Shown: positions 21,822 to 35,797, counted from the first letter of the stretch. The stretch is DNA of 64,000 nucleotides from Lelliottia sp. WAP21 (GCF_020532665.2 NZ_JAIWPG020000004.1:124001-188000), one strand, 5' to 3'. The notes: generated by a model not told the origin, from the letters alone. Numbers and translations are program-made.

Positions 21822-22772
21822 TTAAAGTTTGGCGGCGAGAAGGTCTTCCAGCTTGCGCTGGTCAACGGCGAACTGACGAATGCCATCCGCCAGTTTTTCC
21901 ACGGCCATTGGGTCCTGATTATGTTCCCAGCGGAACTCCGCTTCGGTCAGCGGCTTCGGTTTTGGCAGAACGGTAGAGGTTGGGATCAGCTTGCGCATGA
22001 CAGTTTCTTCACTCTCCTGCAGCTGTTTAAGCAGGTCAGGGGAGATGGTCAGGCGGTCGCAGCCTGCCAGCGCCAGGATTTGTTCCGTGCGACGGAAGCT
22101 CGCCCCCATAACGATGGTGTTATAGCGATGCTGTTTGAAGTAGTCGTAAATATTGCGTACTGACTTCACACCCGGATCCTGCTCGACCACGTACGGGTCC
22201 ATCTTCTGTTTCGCCTGATACCAGTCGTAAATACGCCCCACAAATGGGGAGATCAAAAAGACGCCAGCTTCTGCACAGGCCCGGGCCTGGGCAAAGGAGA
22301 ACAGCAGCGTCAGGTTACAGTTGATGCCCTCTTTTTCCAGCACTTCCGCGGCTTTGATCCCTTCCCATGTGGAGGCCAGCTTGATCAGGATCCGCGATTT
22401 GTCGATGTCCTGCTCCTGGTAAAGTTCGACCAGTCGACGCGCTTTTGCGATGCTTTTCTCTTTGTCGTATGACAGACGAGCGTCTACTTCTGTCGAGACG
22501 CGGCCCGGGATGCTTTTCAGAATTTCCGCACCAAAATTAACGGCCAGTTTATCGCTGGCCTCGGCAACCTGCTGTTCTTGCGTTTTGCCGCGCTGTTTGC
22601 CGTAGGCGATTGCGTCATCAATCAAATGACTGAAATGCGCCAGTCCCGCCGCTTTCAGCAGCAGGGAAGGGTTAGTGGTTGCATCTTCCGGCTGGTAATG
22701 GCGAATGGACTCGATATCGCCGCTGTCGGCCACCACGGTGGTGAATTGTTTGATGCCGTCTAACTGATTCAT
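21822..22772 (-). CDS. talA: TalA, transaldolase A
   Basis: TalA transfers dihydroxyacetone between sugar phosphates. The 316-residue length equals E. coli TalA. The Schiff-base lysine is K131 in [12 protein letters not shown], and [12 protein letters not shown] near 30-41 is the N-terminal family signature. ATG 22772 follows AAAGGAG; the longer frame up to 22997 crosses the promoter region. It is the first gene of talA-tktB, which in E. coli is RpoS dependent. The 290 bases to maeB (divergent) hold both promoters; I could not assign them. Confidence 0.95.
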   Translation of the reverse strand: MNQLDGIKQFTTVVADSGDIESIRHYQPEDATTNPSLLLKAAGLAHFSHLIDDAIAYGKQRGKTQEQQVAEASDKLAVNFGAEILKSIPGRVSTEVDARLSYDKEKSIAKARRLVELYQEQDIDKSRILIKLASTWEGIKAAEVLEKEGINCNLTLLFSFAQARACAEAGVFLISPFVGRIYDWYQAKQKMDPYVVEQDPGVKSVRNIYDYFKQHRYNTIVMGASFRRTEQILALAGCDRLTISPDLLKQLQESEETVMRKLIPTSTVLPKPKPLTEAEFRWEHNQDPMAVEKLADGIRQFAVDQRKLEDLLAAKL

Positions 22773-23063
22773 AAACAATGACTCCTTTGAAATAAAAGAA
22801 TGTGTGGAGTGCGTTTGTTCACACTTCTGCGAAATACATGACGTACTTAACAAAAAAGCATAGCAGACGGGGAGGCATTGGTTTTGGCAGTGGGTAACAT
22901 GGTTGCTATAAATTGATAACAAATTTTGTTTTGTGATAGCGAGAGTTTGGCAGCCTTCAAAGTTTGCGCAGGCTTCAGGGGCGATACTAACCGCCACTCC
23001 AGGGCGAGCATCAGGAACGTAAAACGCCGCCCTATTTGATCGATACGTAAAAGGAAAAATAAG

Positions 23064-25343
23064 ATGGATGATCAGTTAAAACAGAGTGCCCTCGATTTTC
23101 ATCAATTCCCTGTACCGGGCAAAATCCAGGTTTCTCCTACCAAGCCGCTGGCGACGCAGCGCGATCTGGCGTTGGCCTACTCGCCAGGCGTTGCCGCCCC
23201 GTGCCTGGAAATCGAAAAAGATCCGCTTGCCGCCTATAAATACACCGCGCGCGGTAATCTGGTGGCCGTTGTGTCTAACGGCACGGCAGTACTGGGTCTG
23301 GGCAACATTGGCGCTCTGGCGGGTAAACCCGTCATGGAAGGGAAGGGCGTTCTGTTTAAGAAGTTTGCCGGTATCGACGTTTTTGATATCGAAGTGGATG
23401 AGCTCGATCCTGACAAATTTATCAACGTGGTGGCTGCGCTGGAGCCAACCTTTGGCGGCATCAATCTGGAAGACATCAAAGCGCCGGAATGTTTTTATAT
23501 TGAGCAGAAGCTGCGCGAGCGAATGAACATTCCCGTGTTCCATGATGATCAGCACGGCACGGCGATTATCAGCACCGCCGCCATTCTGAACGGCCTGCGC
23601 GTGGTGGAGAAAACGCTCTCCGACGTGCGCATGGTGGTGTCCGGCGCGGGGGCTGCCGCCATCGCCTGTATGAACCTGCTGGTGGCGCTGGGGATGCAGA
23701 AACACAACATCGTGGTCTGCGACTCGAAGGGGGTAATCTACAAAGGCCGTGAAGCCAACATGGCTGAAACCAAAGCGGCCTACGCGGTGGACGACGACGG
23801 CAAACGCACGCTGGATGATGTCATTGAGGGCGCGGATATTTTCCTGGGCTGCTCCGGCCCGAAAGTGCTCACCCCTGAGATGGTGCAGAAAATGGCGCGT
23901 GCGCCGATGATTCTGGCCCTGGCTAACCCGGAGCCGGAAATTCTGCCGCCGCTGGCAAAAGCGGTACGCGAAGATGCGATTATCTGTACCGGACGTTCGG
24001 ACTATCCGAACCAGGTGAACAATGTGCTCTGCTTCCCGTTCATTTTCCGCGGGGCGCTGGACGTTGGCGCGACGGCGATCAACGAAGAGATGAAGCTTGC
24101 CGCCGTGCACGCCATCGCCGAACTGGCCCATGCCGAACAGAGTGAAGTGGTGGCTTCAGCCTACGGCGATCAGGACCTGAGCTTCGGCCCGGATTACATT
24201 ATCCCTAAACCGTTCGACCCGCGTCTGATCGTGAAGATCGCCCCTGCCGTGGCGAAAGCGGCAATGGACTCCGGCGTGGCGACGCGTCCAATTGAAGATT
24301 TCGATGCGTATATCGATAAGCTCACCGAATTCGTCTACAAAACTAATCTGTTTATGAAACCGATCTTCTCTCAGGCCCGCGCGGATGCAAAACGCGTTGT
24401 GCTGGCGGAAGGGGAAGAGGCGAGAGTGCTGCATGCGACCCAGGAGTTGATTAGCCTGGGCCTGGCGAAGCCCATTTTGATTGGTCGTCCGAGCGTGATC
24501 GAGATGCGTATTCAGAAACTCGGTTTGCAGATCACCCCGGGCGTGGATTTTGAGATCGTCAACAATGAATCGGATCCGCGTTTCAAAGAGTACTGGAACG
24601 AATATTACGCGATCATGAAACGTCGTGGCATCACTCAGGAACAGGCGCAGCGAGCGGTCATCAGTAACACCACGGTAATCGGGGCGATCATGGTTCACCG
24701 TGGCGAAGCCGATGCGCTGATCTGCGGCACCATTGGTGACTATCACGAGCATTTCAGCGTGGTGCAGGAGATCTTTGGCTATCGCGAAGGCGTCCATACG
24801 GCAGGGGCGATGAACGCCTTGCTGCTGCCAAGCGGTAACACCTTCATCGCCGATACCTATGTGAACGACGATCCGACGCCGGAGCAGTTAGCAGAGATCA
24901 CCGTGATGGCGGCGGAAACCGTACGCCGTTTCGGTATTGAACCGAAAGTGGCGCTGCTGTCGCATTCTAATTTCGGCTCATCAAAATCACCGGCAGCCTG
25001 CAAAATGCGTGACACGCTGGAGCTGGTGCGTCAGCGTGCGCCGGAACTGATGATTGATGGCGAGATGCACGGTGACGCAGCGTTGGTCGAGAGTATTCGT
25101 AACGAACGTATGCCGGACAGCCCGCTGAAAGGGTCTGCCAACGTGCTGATTATGCCAAACGTCGAGGCGGCACGTATCAGCTACAACCTGCTGCGTGTCT
25201 CCAGCTCTGAAGGGGTGACCGTGGGGCCGGTGCTGATGGGCGTGGCGAAACCGGTGCATGTATTGACGCCGATTGCCTCCGTGCGTCGTATCGTGAACAT
25301 GGTGGCGCTGGCGGTTGTAGAGGCGCAGACGCAGCCGTTGTAA
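23064..25343 (+). CDS. maeB: MaeB, NADP-dependent malic enzyme with phosphotransacetylase-like domain
   Basis: MaeB decarboxylates malate to pyruvate and makes NADPH. The 759-residue length equals the E. coli enzyme. The N-terminal malic enzyme part (about 1-430) contains [20 protein letters not shown] and the NADP-binding [16 protein letters not shown]. The C-terminal part (about 430-759) resembles phosphotransacetylase ([26 protein letters not shown]); in E. coli it is regulatory rather than catalytic. It is divergent from talA and convergent with hemF across a palindromic repeat. Confidence 0.96.
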   Translation: MDDQLKQSALDFHQFPVPGKIQVSPTKPLATQRDLALAYSPGVAAPCLEIEKDPLAAYKYTARGNLVAVVSNGTAVLGLGNIGALAGKPVMEGKGVLFKKFAGIDVFDIEVDELDPDKFINVVAALEPTFGGINLEDIKAPECFYIEQKLRERMNIPVFHDDQHGTAIISTAAILNGLRVVEKTLSDVRMVVSGAGAAAIACMNLLVALGMQKHNIVVCDSKGVIYKGREANMAETKAAYAVDDDGKRTLDDVIEGADIFLGCSGPKVLTPEMVQKMARAPMILALANPEPEILPPLAKAVREDAIICTGRSDYPNQVNNVLCFPFIFRGALDVGATAINEEMKLAAVHAIAELAHAEQSEVVASAYGDQDLSFGPDYIIPKPFDPRLIVKIAPAVAKAAMDSGVATRPIEDFDAYIDKLTEFVYKTNLFMKPIFSQARADAKRVVLAEGEEARVLHATQELISLGLAKPILIGRPSVIEMRIQKLGLQITPGVDFEIVNNESDPRFKEYWNEYYAIMKRRGITQEQAQRAVISNTTVIGAIMVHRGEADALICGTIGDYHEHFSVVQEIFGYREGVHTAGAMNALLLPSGNTFIADTYVNDDPTPEQLAEITVMAAETVRRFGIEPKVALLSHSNFGSSKSPAACKMRDTLELVRQRAPELMIDGEMHGDAALVESIRNERMPDSPLKGSANVLIMPNVEAARISYNLLRVSSSEGVTVGPVLMGVAKPVHVLTPIASVRRIVNMVALAVVEAQTQPL

Positions 25344-25347
25344 TTTT

Positions 25348-27194
<1,847 letters not shown>

Positions 27195-27405
27195 GCGGCC
27201 TGAATTGTAAAAAAATGGGTCCTGGTGTTATATCGTATCGCGTTTCCCGTTACGACAGTCCTTGATGAGAATTGTTTTACTTTTCATTTCAATACGTGAC
27301 AAAGTGCCATTATGCCAAATTCAGGCGAGATTTTCCCCGCTTATTGGCTTAACGCCTCTTTGACGCCATAATCACTGTTTTCAATCCAAAAAGGCGGTTT
27401 AGACC

Positions 27406-27831
27406 ATGGAGATACGCGTTTTTCGTCAGGAAGATTTCGAAGAGGTGATCACCCTTTGGGAGCGCTGCGATCTGTTGCGTCCGTGGAACGATCCGGAAAT
27501 GGACATCGAGCGTAAGGTGAATCACGACGTCAGTCTGTTTCTGGTGGCGGAAGTGAACGGTGAAGTGGTGGGGACCGTGATGGGCGGCTACGACGGTCAT
27601 CGCGGGTCAGCCTATTACCTGGGCGTACACCCTGAATACCGTGGGCGCGGTATCGCCAATGCGCTGCTGAATCGCCTGGAAAAGAAACTGATTGCCCGCG
27701 GCTGCCCCAAAATTCAGATTATGGTTCGGGAAGATAATGACGTCGTCCTGGGCATGTACGAACGGCTGGGCTACGAGCATGCGGATGTACTGAACCTGGG
27801 TAAGCGCCTGATAGAAGATGAAGAGTATTGA
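27406..27831 (+). CDS. ypeA: YpeA, GNAT-family acetyltransferase
   Basis: A 141-residue single-domain GNAT protein. The acetyl-CoA-binding motif is [22 protein letters not shown] at about 76-97, preceded by the AYYLGV strand and followed by [20 protein letters not shown]. The substrate is not known. The 3' end overlaps yfeZ by 14 bases, so the two are one transcription unit, as in E. coli. Confidence 0.92.
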   Translation: MEIRVFRQEDFEEVITLWERCDLLRPWNDPEMDIERKVNHDVSLFLVAEVNGEVVGTVMGGYDGHRGSAYYLGVHPEYRGRGIANALLNRLEKKLIARGCPKIQIMVREDNDVVLGMYERLGYEHADVLNLGKRLIEDEEY

Positions 27832-28267
27832 GTTCCATCCCGGTGATTATGATGCCCACGGGCGCATCAGATTACCCTTTTTATTCTGGTGTGTATTGCT
27901 GCTTCAGGCGCGCACCTGGGTCTTGTTCGTGGCCGCCGGGGCTTCCCGCGACCAGGGCATTACGCTGCTCAATTTATTCTATCCCGACCACGATAGCTTT
28001 TGGCTCGGGTTATTACCCGGTCTTCCCGCGGCGCTCGCTTTTCTGCTCAGCGGACGTCGCCAGCATTTCCCGCGTATCTGGCGGAGCTTTCGCTGGCTGC
28101 TGATTCTGGCTCAGGGCGTTTTATTATGCTGGCAACCGCTGCTTTGGCTGAACGGTGAACCGTTGAGCGGCATCGGAATTACGCTGGTGATTGCGGATGT
28201 TGTGGCCATGACCTGGCTGTTAACCAACCCGCGCCTGCGTGCGGCATTTGCCCTTGAGAAAGAATAA
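27818..28267 (+). CDS. yfeZ: YfeZ, DUF2919 inner membrane protein
   Basis: The 149-residue protein begins with a conserved cytoplasmic [16 protein letters not shown] segment and then shows four hydrophobic spans: [20 protein letters not shown], the span around [32 protein letters not shown] and [15 protein letters not shown]. It matches the DUF2919 family (YfeZ), of unknown function. It begins inside the end of ypeA. Confidence 0.88.
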   Translation: MKSIEFHPGDYDAHGRIRLPFLFWCVLLLQARTWVLFVAAGASRDQGITLLNLFYPDHDSFWLGLLPGLPAALAFLLSGRRQHFPRIWRSFRWLLILAQGVLLCWQPLLWLNGEPLSGIGITLVIADVVAMTWLLTNPRLRAAFALEKE

Positions 28268-28327
28268 CGGCACTTTTTTACGATGCTGCACTCCAACAAG
28301 CGTTGAATTAACAAGAAAGGACTTTCA

Positions 28328-28912
28328 ATGAAATCGCTGCGTCTGTTTTTATGCGCTCTGCCGCTGGTGTTAACCGGGTGTTCAACGTTGTCGTCTATTT
28401 CGTCGATTAACTGGTCGGCAGCCTATCCCTGGAACTGGTTTGGCTCGTCACTGGAGGTCAACGAGCAGGGCGTCGGTCAGATCACGGCCTCGACTGCCCT
28501 CGAACAGGAGGCGATTCAGTCGGCGTTAGGCAGTGATTATCGCCTGCGCAGCGGCATGAAAACGGAAAACGGCACCATCGTGCACTATTTCGAAGCGCTG
28601 AAAGATGACCAGCTGGCGCTGGTGATTAACGGCGATAAAGGCACCGTGAATCATATCTCGGTCCTGGATAAAACGATCCCGACGGCAAGCGGCGTGAAAG
28701 TGGGCACGCCGTTTAGCGAGCTATATCAAAAGGCCTATGGCAACTGTACCAGCGCACCGTCTGATGACAAGGTGGCAGTGGCGTGTCAGGCAGAAGGCAG
28801 CCAGCATATTAGCTATCTCTTTACAGGAGAGTGGAGCGGCCCGGAAGGCCTCATGCCGTCGGACGACACGCTGAAAAACTGGACGGTCAGCAAAATTATC
28901 TGGAAGCAGTAA
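28328..28912 (+). CDS. yfeY: YfeY, DUF1131 outer-membrane-type lipoprotein
   Basis: The 194-residue precursor has a short signal peptide ending in lipobox LTGC with lipidated Cys18. Ser at the next position fits outer membrane sorting. It matches E. coli YfeY, known as a sigma-E-regulated lipoprotein, so a role in envelope stress is likely but undefined. AAAGGA precedes the ATG. I could not identify a convincing sigma-E promoter in the 60 bases upstream; it might lie inside yfeZ. Confidence 0.88.
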   Translation: MKSLRLFLCALPLVLTGCSTLSSISSINWSAAYPWNWFGSSLEVNEQGVGQITASTALEQEAIQSALGSDYRLRSGMKTENGTIVHYFEALKDDQLALVINGDKGTVNHISVLDKTIPTASGVKVGTPFSELYQKAYGNCTSAPSDDKVAVACQAEGSQHISYLFTGEWSGPEGLMPSDDTLKNWTVSKIIWKQ

Positions 28913-28949
28913 TTTGCGCCTGAACAAACCGCCTCGCTGAAAATCCAGG

Positions 28950-28955
28950 TATAAT
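28950..28955 (+). promoter_or_regulatory. Possible yfeX -10 element
   Basis: TATAAT is a perfect -10 hexamer 51 bases before the yfeX start, but the correctly spaced -35 region is poor. If used, transcription would begin near 28962, just before the hairpin at 28967. Confidence 0.45.
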
Positions 28956-28957
28956 AG

Positions 28958-29905
<948 letters not shown>

Positions 29906-29913
29906 CGTCTCTC

Positions 29914-29965
29914 GCCCCTCTCCCCGCGAGAGGGGCAGGGTGAGGTCGTGAGGCCGCACCCTTAT
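29914..29965. repeat. REP-like palindrome after yfeX
   Basis: GCCCCTCTC and GAGAGGGGC form a nine-base stem at 29914-29936. AGGGTGAGG follows and can pair with downstream CACCCT. The composition and order match the element at 25348-25427. It lies between yfeX and the cysP promoter and may end yfeX transcripts. Confidence 0.65.
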
Positions 29966-30075
29966 TCTCTTTTCTGCTTCTAAATCACCAAACGGTATAT
30001 AAAACCGTTACTCCTTTCGTCCTCGTTATAAATATTATGACCATAAGATAGTCATCATATTAATAAGGGCGCGCA
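29966..30075 (+). promoter_or_regulatory. cysP promoter region, probable CysB control
   Basis: This AT-rich stretch before cysPUWA is where the CysB-activated promoter must lie, by analogy with E. coli. A dyad ATGAC, nine bases, GTCAT at 30037-30055 has the spacing of a LysR-type regulator site, but I cannot tell a CysB site from sequence alone. AAGGG at 30065-30069 is the ribosome site. Confidence 0.4.
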
Positions 30076-31089
30076 ATGGTCGTTACCGTACTGAAAAAAG
30101 GCACTCTGACGCTGGCGGGATTACTGCTGATGGCACAGGCGCAGGCAACCGAGCTTCTGAACAGCTCCTACGACGTCTCACGCGAACTGTTTGCCGCCCT
30201 CAATCCCCCGTTTGAACAGCAGTGGGCCAAAGATAATAACGGCGACAAGCTCATCATTAAGCAGTCCCATGCCGGGTCGTCCAAGCAAGCGCTGGCGATT
30301 TTGCAGGGCCTGAAAGCGGATGTGGTGACCTACAACCAGATTACCGATGTGCAAATCCTGCATGACAAAGGCAAGTTGATTCCGGCGGACTGGCAGAGCC
30401 GTTTGCCGAATAACAGCTCACCGTTCTACTCCACCATGGGTTTCCTGGTCCGTAAGGGCAACCCCAAAAATATTCACGACTGGAACGATCTGGTGCGTTC
30501 CGACGTTAAGCTGATTTTCCCTAACCCGAAAACGTCAGGTAATGCCCGCTATACCTATCTGGCGGCATGGGGCGCGGCGGATAAAGCGGACGGGGGCGAT
30601 AAAGCGAAAACCGAGCAGTTTATGACCCAGTTCCTGAAAAACGTCGAAGTGTTTGATACCGGCGGTCGTGGGGCGACCACGACCTTTGCAGAACGTGGCC
30701 TGGGCGATGTGTTGATCAGTTTTGAGTCGGAAGTGAATAACATCCGCAAACAGTATGAAGCGCAGGGCTTTGAGGTCGTTATCCCTAAGACGAATATTCT
30801 GGCTGAGTTTCCGGTGGCCTGGGTAGATAAAAACGTGAAAGCGAACGGTACCGAGAAGGCGGCGAAAGCGTACCTGAACTATCTCTATAGCCCGCAGGCG
30901 CAGACTATTATCACCGATTATTACTATCGCGTGAACAATCCTGAGGTGATGAATAAGCTGAAAGATAAGTTCCCGCAGACCGACTTGTTCCGCGTGGAAG
31001 ACCAGTTTGGTTCATGGCCTGATGTGATGAAAACGCACTTCACCACCGGCGGTGAGTTAGACAAATTGCTGGCGGCGGGGCGTAAGTAA
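30076..31089 (+). CDS. cysP: CysP, thiosulfate/sulfate-binding periplasmic protein
   Basis: CysP captures sulfate and thiosulfate for the CysUWA ABC importer. The 337-residue precursor has a signal peptide (to about residue 24, AQAQA) and then [25 protein letters not shown], the start of the mature protein and close to E. coli. Two family motifs of sulfate binders are visible: [17 protein letters not shown] and the later [17 protein letters not shown]. Its stop overlaps the cysU start by one base. It is the first gene of a tightly packed cysPUWA operon. Confidence 0.97.
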   Translation: MVVTVLKKGTLTLAGLLLMAQAQATELLNSSYDVSRELFAALNPPFEQQWAKDNNGDKLIIKQSHAGSSKQALAILQGLKADVVTYNQITDVQILHDKGKLIPADWQSRLPNNSSPFYSTMGFLVRKGNPKNIHDWNDLVRSDVKLIFPNPKTSGNARYTYLAAWGAADKADGGDKAKTEQFMTQFLKNVEVFDTGGRGATTTFAERGLGDVLISFESEVNNIRKQYEAQGFEVVIPKTNILAEFPVAWVDKNVKANGTEKAAKAYLNYLYSPQAQTIITDYYYRVNNPEVMNKLKDKFPQTDLFRVEDQFGSWPDVMKTHFTTGGELDKLLAAGRK

Positions 31090-31922
31090 TGTTTGCCGTT
31101 TCATCCAGACGCGTGCTGCCGGGCTTTACGTTAAGCCTTGGAACCAGCCTGCTGTTCGTCTGCCTGATTTTATTGTTGCCGTTAAGTGCGCTGGTCATGC
31201 AGCTGGCGCAGATGAGCTGGGCGCAGTACTGGGAAGTCATTACGAATCCACAGGTGGTCGCGGCTTATAAGGTGACGCTGCTCTCGGCGTTTGTTGCCTC
31301 TATTTTCAACGGCGTCTTTGGGTTGTTGATGGCGTGGATCTTAACCCGCTATCGCTTCCCGGGGCGTACGCTGCTCGACGCGTTAATGGATCTGCCGTTT
31401 GCCTTGCCGACAGCGGTTGCGGGGTTAACGCTGGCCTCGCTGTTCTCTGTAAATGGTTTTTACGGCGAATGGCTGGCGAAGTTCGACATCAAAGTGACGT
31501 ATACCTGGCTGGGTATCGCGGTGGCGATGGCTTTTACCAGCATCCCGTTCGTGGTGCGTACCGTGCAGCCGGTGCTGGAAGAGCTGGGACCGGAATACGA
31601 AGAAGCCGCACAGACCCTGGGCGCAACGCGTATCCAGAGCTTTCGTAAAGTGGTGCTGCCGGAACTTTCCCCGGCGCTGCTTGCCGGCGTGGCGCTCTCG
31701 TTCACCCGGAGCCTGGGTGAGTTTGGTGCGGTGATCTTCATCGCCGGGAACATCGCATGGAAAACCGAAGTGACCTCGCTGATGATCTTTGTCCGTTTGC
31801 AGGAGTTTGATTATCCCGCAGCGAGCGCAATTGCCTCGGTGATCCTGGCGGCGTCTCTGCTGCTGCTCTTTTCAATTAACACGTTGCAAAGTCGCTTTGG
31901 TCGACGGGTGGTAGGTCACTGA
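31089..31922 (+). CDS. cysU: CysU (CysT), sulfate/thiosulfate ABC transporter permease
   Basis: One of the two membrane subunits of the sulfate/thiosulfate importer. The 277 residues, nearly identical to E. coli CysT, form about six transmembrane helices. The cytoplasmic EAA loop EEAAQTLGATRIQSFRKVVLPEL near 177-199 docks on CysA. It overlaps cysP and cysW by one base each (TAATG, TGATG), showing translational coupling. Confidence 0.97.
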   Translation: MFAVSSRRVLPGFTLSLGTSLLFVCLILLLPLSALVMQLAQMSWAQYWEVITNPQVVAAYKVTLLSAFVASIFNGVFGLLMAWILTRYRFPGRTLLDALMDLPFALPTAVAGLTLASLFSVNGFYGEWLAKFDIKVTYTWLGIAVAMAFTSIPFVVRTVQPVLEELGPEYEEAAQTLGATRIQSFRKVVLPELSPALLAGVALSFTRSLGEFGAVIFIAGNIAWKTEVTSLMIFVRLQEFDYPAASAIASVILAASLLLLFSINTLQSRFGRRVVGH

Positions 31923-32797
31923 TGGCGGAAGTTACCCAATTGAAGCGCTATGACGCACCCCGCGTAAACTGGGGAAAATGGTTTCTGATCGGAACGGGCG
32001 TGCTGGTTTCCGCCTTTATTCTGGTTGTGCCGATGATCTACATCTTCGTTCAGGCGTTCAGCAAAGGAATTATGCCGGCGCTGCAAAACCTGGCCGATCC
32101 GGACATGCTGCACGCCATCTGGCTGACGGTGATGATTGCCCTCATTACCGTACCAGTAAACCTGGTCTTCGGGATTTTGCTGGCCTGGCTGGTGACGCGT
32201 TTTAATTTTCCTGGCCGCCAGCTGCTGCTGACGCTGCTGGACATCCCGTTTGCCGTCTCCCCGGTGGTGGCTGGTTTAGTCTATCTGCTGTTTTACGGAT
32301 CTAACGGTCCGCTGGGCGAATGGCTGGACGCGCACAACCTGCAGATTATGTTCGCATGGCCCGGGATGGTGCTGGTGACTATTTTCGTGACCTGCCCGTT
32401 TGTGGTGCGCGAACTGGTGCCCGTGATGCTGAGTCAGGGCAGCCATGAGGATGAAGCGGCGATTTTACTGGGCGCCTCCGGCTGGCAGATGTTCCGGCGC
32501 GTAACGCTACCCAACATTCGCTGGGCGCTGCTGTATGGCGTAGTGCTGACTAACGCCCGTGCGATAGGCGAGTTTGGCGCGGTGTCGGTGGTCTCCGGCT
32601 CGATTCGCGGCGAAACGCTGTCATTGCCGTTACAGATTGAACTACTGGAACAGGACTACAACACTGTCGGTTCCTTTACTGCCGCAGCCTTATTAACGCT
32701 GATGGCTATTTTGACCCTGTTTTTGAAGAGTATGGTGCAGTGGCGTTTAGAAAATCAGGAAAAACGCCTGCAGCAGGAGGGAAATCATGAGCATTGA
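31922..32797 (+). CDS. cysW: CysW, sulfate/thiosulfate ABC transporter permease
   Basis: The second permease subunit of the sulfate importer, 291 residues with about six helices. The EAA loop is [24 protein letters not shown]. It is related to CysU but ends in a charged cytoplasmic tail ([19 protein letters not shown]). It overlaps cysU by one base and cysA by 11 bases. Confidence 0.97.
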   Translation: MAEVTQLKRYDAPRVNWGKWFLIGTGVLVSAFILVVPMIYIFVQAFSKGIMPALQNLADPDMLHAIWLTVMIALITVPVNLVFGILLAWLVTRFNFPGRQLLLTLLDIPFAVSPVVAGLVYLLFYGSNGPLGEWLDAHNLQIMFAWPGMVLVTIFVTCPFVVRELVPVMLSQGSHEDEAAILLGASGWQMFRRVTLPNIRWALLYGVVLTNARAIGEFGAVSVVSGSIRGETLSLPLQIELLEQDYNTVGSFTAAALLTLMAILTLFLKSMVQWRLENQEKRLQQEGNHEH

Positions 32798-33881
32798 GAT
32801 TGCCAATATTAAGAAGTCTTTTGGTCGCACCCAGGTGCTGAATGATATCTCACTGGATATCCCTTCCGGACAAATGGTGGCGCTGCTGGGGCCATCAGGC
32901 TCCGGTAAAACGACGTTGCTGCGAATCATCGCCGGACTTGAGCATCAGACCAGTGGGCATATTCGTTTTCACGGCACCGACGTGAGCCGCCTGCACGCCC
33001 GCGACCGCAAGGTTGGCTTTGTGTTCCAGCACTACGCGCTGTTTCGCCACATGAACGTATTCGATAACATCGCTTTTGGTCTGACCGTGCTGCCGCGCCG
33101 CGAACGCCCGAATACGGCCACGATTAAAGCGAAAGTGACCAAACTGCTGGAGATGGTGCAGCTGGCACATCTGGCAGACCGTTTCCCGGCCCAGCTTTCT
33201 GGCGGGCAAAAACAGCGTGTCGCACTGGCACGCGCCCTGGCCGTTGAGCCGCAAATTCTGTTGCTGGACGAACCCTTTGGCGCGCTCGATGCCCAGGTGC
33301 GTAAAGAGCTGCGACGCTGGCTGCGTCAACTGCATGAAGAGCTGAAATTCACCAGCGTGTTTGTGACCCACGATCAGGAAGAGGCGATGGAAGTCGCCGA
33401 TCGCGTGGTGGTGATGAGCCAGGGGAATATTGAACAGGTGGACGAACCCGAGCAGCTCTGGCGTGAACCGGCTACCCGCTTTGTGCTGGAGTTTATGGGC
33501 GAAGTCAATCGTCTTAAGGGCACCCTGCGCGGCGGGCAGTTCCATGTGGGGGCGCACCGCTGGCCGCTGGGTTACACCCCTGCCCATCAGGGCGATGTCG
33601 ATCTGTTCCTGCGCCCCTGGGAAGTGGATGTCAGCCGTCGTACCAGCCTTGATTCACCGCTGCCGGTGCAGGTACTGGAAGCGAGCCCGAAAGGCCATTA
33701 CACCCATCTGGTGGTACAGCCGCTGGGCTGGTACACCGAACCGTTGACCGTGGTGATGCGCGATGACGTGCCGCCGTACCGCGGTGAACGACTGTTCGTG
33801 GGGCTACAGCATGCGCGTATTTATCACGGTACCGAGCGTATTGAGACGCGTGAGAATATTGCTCTGGCGGAGTCAGCCTGA
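32787..33881 (+). CDS. cysA: CysA, sulfate/thiosulfate ABC transporter ATPase
   Basis: The ATP-hydrolysing subunit of the sulfate importer, 364 residues. Walker [10 protein letters not shown] is near 34-42, the Q-loop is VFQHYALF, the signature [15 protein letters not shown], Walker [15 protein letters not shown], and the switch histidine is in [12 protein letters not shown]. The C-terminal TOBE-like regulatory domain covers about 240-364. AGGAGG precedes the ATG inside cysW. It is the last gene of the operon; REP sequences follow. Confidence 0.97.
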   Translation: MSIEIANIKKSFGRTQVLNDISLDIPSGQMVALLGPSGSGKTTLLRIIAGLEHQTSGHIRFHGTDVSRLHARDRKVGFVFQHYALFRHMNVFDNIAFGLTVLPRRERPNTATIKAKVTKLLEMVQLAHLADRFPAQLSGGQKQRVALARALAVEPQILLLDEPFGALDAQVRKELRRWLRQLHEELKFTSVFVTHDQEEAMEVADRVVVMSQGNIEQVDEPEQLWREPATRFVLEFMGEVNRLKGTLRGGQFHVGAHRWPLGYTPAHQGDVDLFLRPWEVDVSRRTSLDSPLPVQVLEASPKGHYTHLVVQPLGWYTEPLTVVMRDDVPPYRGERLFVGLQHARIYHGTERIETRENIALAESA

Positions 33882-33903
33882 TACTTTATTGAGACTGTTT
33901 ATC

Positions 33904-33986
33904 GCCCGGTGACGCACTGCTTACCGGGCCTACCGTTATCACTGTGTCATGTAGGCCGGGATCGCTGCGCGCCCCCCGGCTTTTTT
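33904..33986. repeat. Paired REP sequences (BIME) between cysA and cysM, second one terminator-like
   Basis: Two oppositely oriented REP-type palindromes lie at 33904-33933 (GCCCGGTG to CCGGGCCTAC) and 33951-33980 (GTAGGCCGGG to CCCCCGGC). The GCCTAC and GTAGGC ends face each other, as in classical BIMEs. The second is followed by six T, so it can act as the cysPUWA terminator while also lying just before cysM. Confidence 0.85.
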
Positions 33987-34000
33987 ATTGAGTAAAAATC

Positions 34001-34912
34001 GTGAATACACTCGAACACACCATCGGCAATACCCCTCTGGTTAAACTCCAGCGTCTGGGGCCCGACAATGGCAGTGAAATCTGGGTCAAACTGGAAGGCA
34101 ACAACCCGGCGGGGTCCGTTAAGGACAGAGCGGCGCTCTCTATGATTGTCCAGGCGGAAAAGCGCGGTGAGATTAAGCCCGGCGATGTATTGATTGAGGC
34201 AACGAGCGGGAATACCGGTATTGCGCTGGCCATGATTGCGGCGCTGAAAGGCTACCGTATGAAGCTCCTGATGCCTGACAACATGAGCCAGGAGCGCAGG
34301 GCGGCGATGCGCGCCTATGGTGCTGAGCTGATTCTTGTAACCAAAGAGCAGGGAATGGAAGGCGCGCGCGATTTGGCCCTTGCGATGGCGGAGCGCGGCG
34401 AAGGGACACTGCTCGATCAGTTCAACAATCCCGATAACCCCTACGCACATTACACCACTACTGGCCCGGAAATCTGGCAGCAAACCCAGGGTAACATCAC
34501 CCATTTCGTCTCCAGCATGGGGACCACCGGGACCATTACCGGCGTCTCACGTTTTCTGCGCGAGCAGGGAAAACAGGTGACCATTGTGGGTCTGCAGCCG
34601 GAAGAGGGGAGCAGTATCCCCGGTATCCGTCGCTGGCCAGCGGAGTATATGCCGGGCATCTATAATGCCCAGCTTGTAGACCTGGTGCTGGATATTCATC
34701 AGCGCGAGGCAGAAAATACCATGCGAGAGCTGGCGGTACGCGAAGGCATTTTCTGCGGCGTCAGTTCAGGGGGGGCGGTAGCGGGCGCGATTCGTGTGGC
34801 GCAAACGCACCCGGGTGCCGTGGTGGTGGCGATAATTTGCGATCGCGGCGATCGTTATCTCTCAACCGGCGTTTTTGGTGAAGAGAGTTACTCGCAGGGG
34901 GCAGGGATTTAA
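34001..34912 (+). CDS. cysM: CysM, O-acetylserine sulfhydrylase B
   Basis: CysM makes cysteine from O-acetylserine with sulfide, or S-sulfocysteine with thiosulfate, using PLP. The 303 residues equal E. coli CysM. The PLP lysine is K41 in [12 protein letters not shown], the asparagine-containing [10 protein letters not shown] loop binds substrate, and [12 protein letters not shown] binds the cofactor phosphate. Start is GTG, as in E. coli. pdxK begins four bases after the stop; yfeK and yfeS, which lie between them in E. coli as I recall, are absent. Confidence 0.96.
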   Translation: MNTLEHTIGNTPLVKLQRLGPDNGSEIWVKLEGNNPAGSVKDRAALSMIVQAEKRGEIKPGDVLIEATSGNTGIALAMIAALKGYRMKLLMPDNMSQERRAAMRAYGAELILVTKEQGMEGARDLALAMAERGEGTLLDQFNNPDNPYAHYTTTGPEIWQQTQGNITHFVSSMGTTGTITGVSRFLREQGKQVTIVGLQPEEGSSIPGIRRWPAEYMPGIYNAQLVDLVLDIHQREAENTMRELAVREGIFCGVSSGGAVAGAIRVAQTHPGAVVVAIICDRGDRYLSTGVFGEESYSQGAGI

Positions 34913-34916
34913 CATC

Positions 34917-35753
34917 ATGGACATGATCTTATTCCGCGATAAAACCCGCGCACAGCAAACGGACATTGTGGCTGTACAGTCACAGGTGGTTTACGGCAGC
35001 GTGGGCAACAGTATTGCAGTACCGAATATCCGTCAGCATCATTTAAACGTCACCGCTGTGCCGACGGTCTTGTTTAGCAACACGCCGCATTACGACAGCT
35101 TCTACGGCGGAGTGATCCCGGACGAGTGGTTCAGCGGCTATCTGAAAGCACTGGAAGAGCGTGATATTTTACGCGAGCTTAAAGCGGTGACGACAGGGTA
35201 TATGGGAAGCGCCAGCCAGATTAGGTTGTTGGCCGGGTGGCTGAAAAAGATTAAAGCCCAACATCCTGAGCTGCTGGTCCTGGTCGATCCGGTGATGGGC
35301 GATATCGACAGCGGGATCTATGTTAATCCCGAGATCCCGGCGGCTTACCGCCAGCATTTACTGCCGCTGGCTCAGGGGATTACCCCCAACGTTTTCGAAC
35401 TCGAAGTCTTAAGCGGTCAACCTTGCCGCACCCCGGAAAGCGCCATCGAGGCTGCAAAAGGGCTGCTGTCGGATACCCTGAAATGGGTCGCTGTCACCAG
35501 CGCACCTGTGATAGCAGAGCCAGACACGATTCATGTGGTACTGGTCAGCGAAAACGACGTGACGATTACTGCCCATCCGCGCGTGGCAACTGATTTGAAA
35601 GGCACGGGCGATCTGTTCTGTTCAGAACTGGTCAGCGCGATTGTGCAGGGCGAGAAGGTGGCAGAAGCGATTCGTCGCGCGGGAGACCGGGTGACGGAGG
35701 TGATGACGTATACGTTATCTAAAGGCTATGACGAGCTTATCCTGCCGGCATAA
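34917..35753 (+). CDS. pdxK: PdxK, pyridoxal/pyridoxine/pyridoxamine kinase
   Basis: PdxK phosphorylates B6 vitamers in the PLP salvage pathway. The 278 residues (E. coli 283) show the ribokinase-like fold: [19 protein letters not shown] at the start, the [13 protein letters not shown] loop, and the [13 protein letters not shown] anion hole with the catalytic Asp. It begins four bases after cysM with GGGGGCAGGG upstream, so it is probably cotranscribed, linking PLP supply to a PLP enzyme. Start at ATG 34917 is likely; ATG 34923 is possible. The N-terminus is diverged from E. coli. Confidence 0.93.
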   Translation: MDMILFRDKTRAQQTDIVAVQSQVVYGSVGNSIAVPNIRQHHLNVTAVPTVLFSNTPHYDSFYGGVIPDEWFSGYLKALEERDILRELKAVTTGYMGSASQIRLLAGWLKKIKAQHPELLVLVDPVMGDIDSGIYVNPEIPAAYRQHLLPLAQGITPNVFELEVLSGQPCRTPESAIEAAKGLLSDTLKWVAVTSAPVIAEPDTIHVVLVSENDVTITAHPRVATDLKGTGDLFCSELVSAIVQGEKVAEAIRRAGDRVTEVMTYTLSKGYDELILPA

Positions 35754-35758
35754 ATAAC

Positions 35759-35783
35759 AATGGCGCCCGAAGGCGCCATTTTT
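35759..35783. terminator. Bidirectional terminator between pdxK and crr
   Basis: AATGGCGCC, loop CGAA, GGCGCCATT is followed by T. It serves the convergent pdxK and ptsHI-crr transcripts. Confidence 0.85.
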
Positions 35784-35797
35784 CTGTGCGGCAAGAA

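Noticed and set aside
23076-24131. Open frame of about 350 codons on the minus strand opposite maeB
   Set aside because: It is a shadow of maeB: His/Arg/Gln-rich composition with no domain, and maeB itself is a clear full-length family match.
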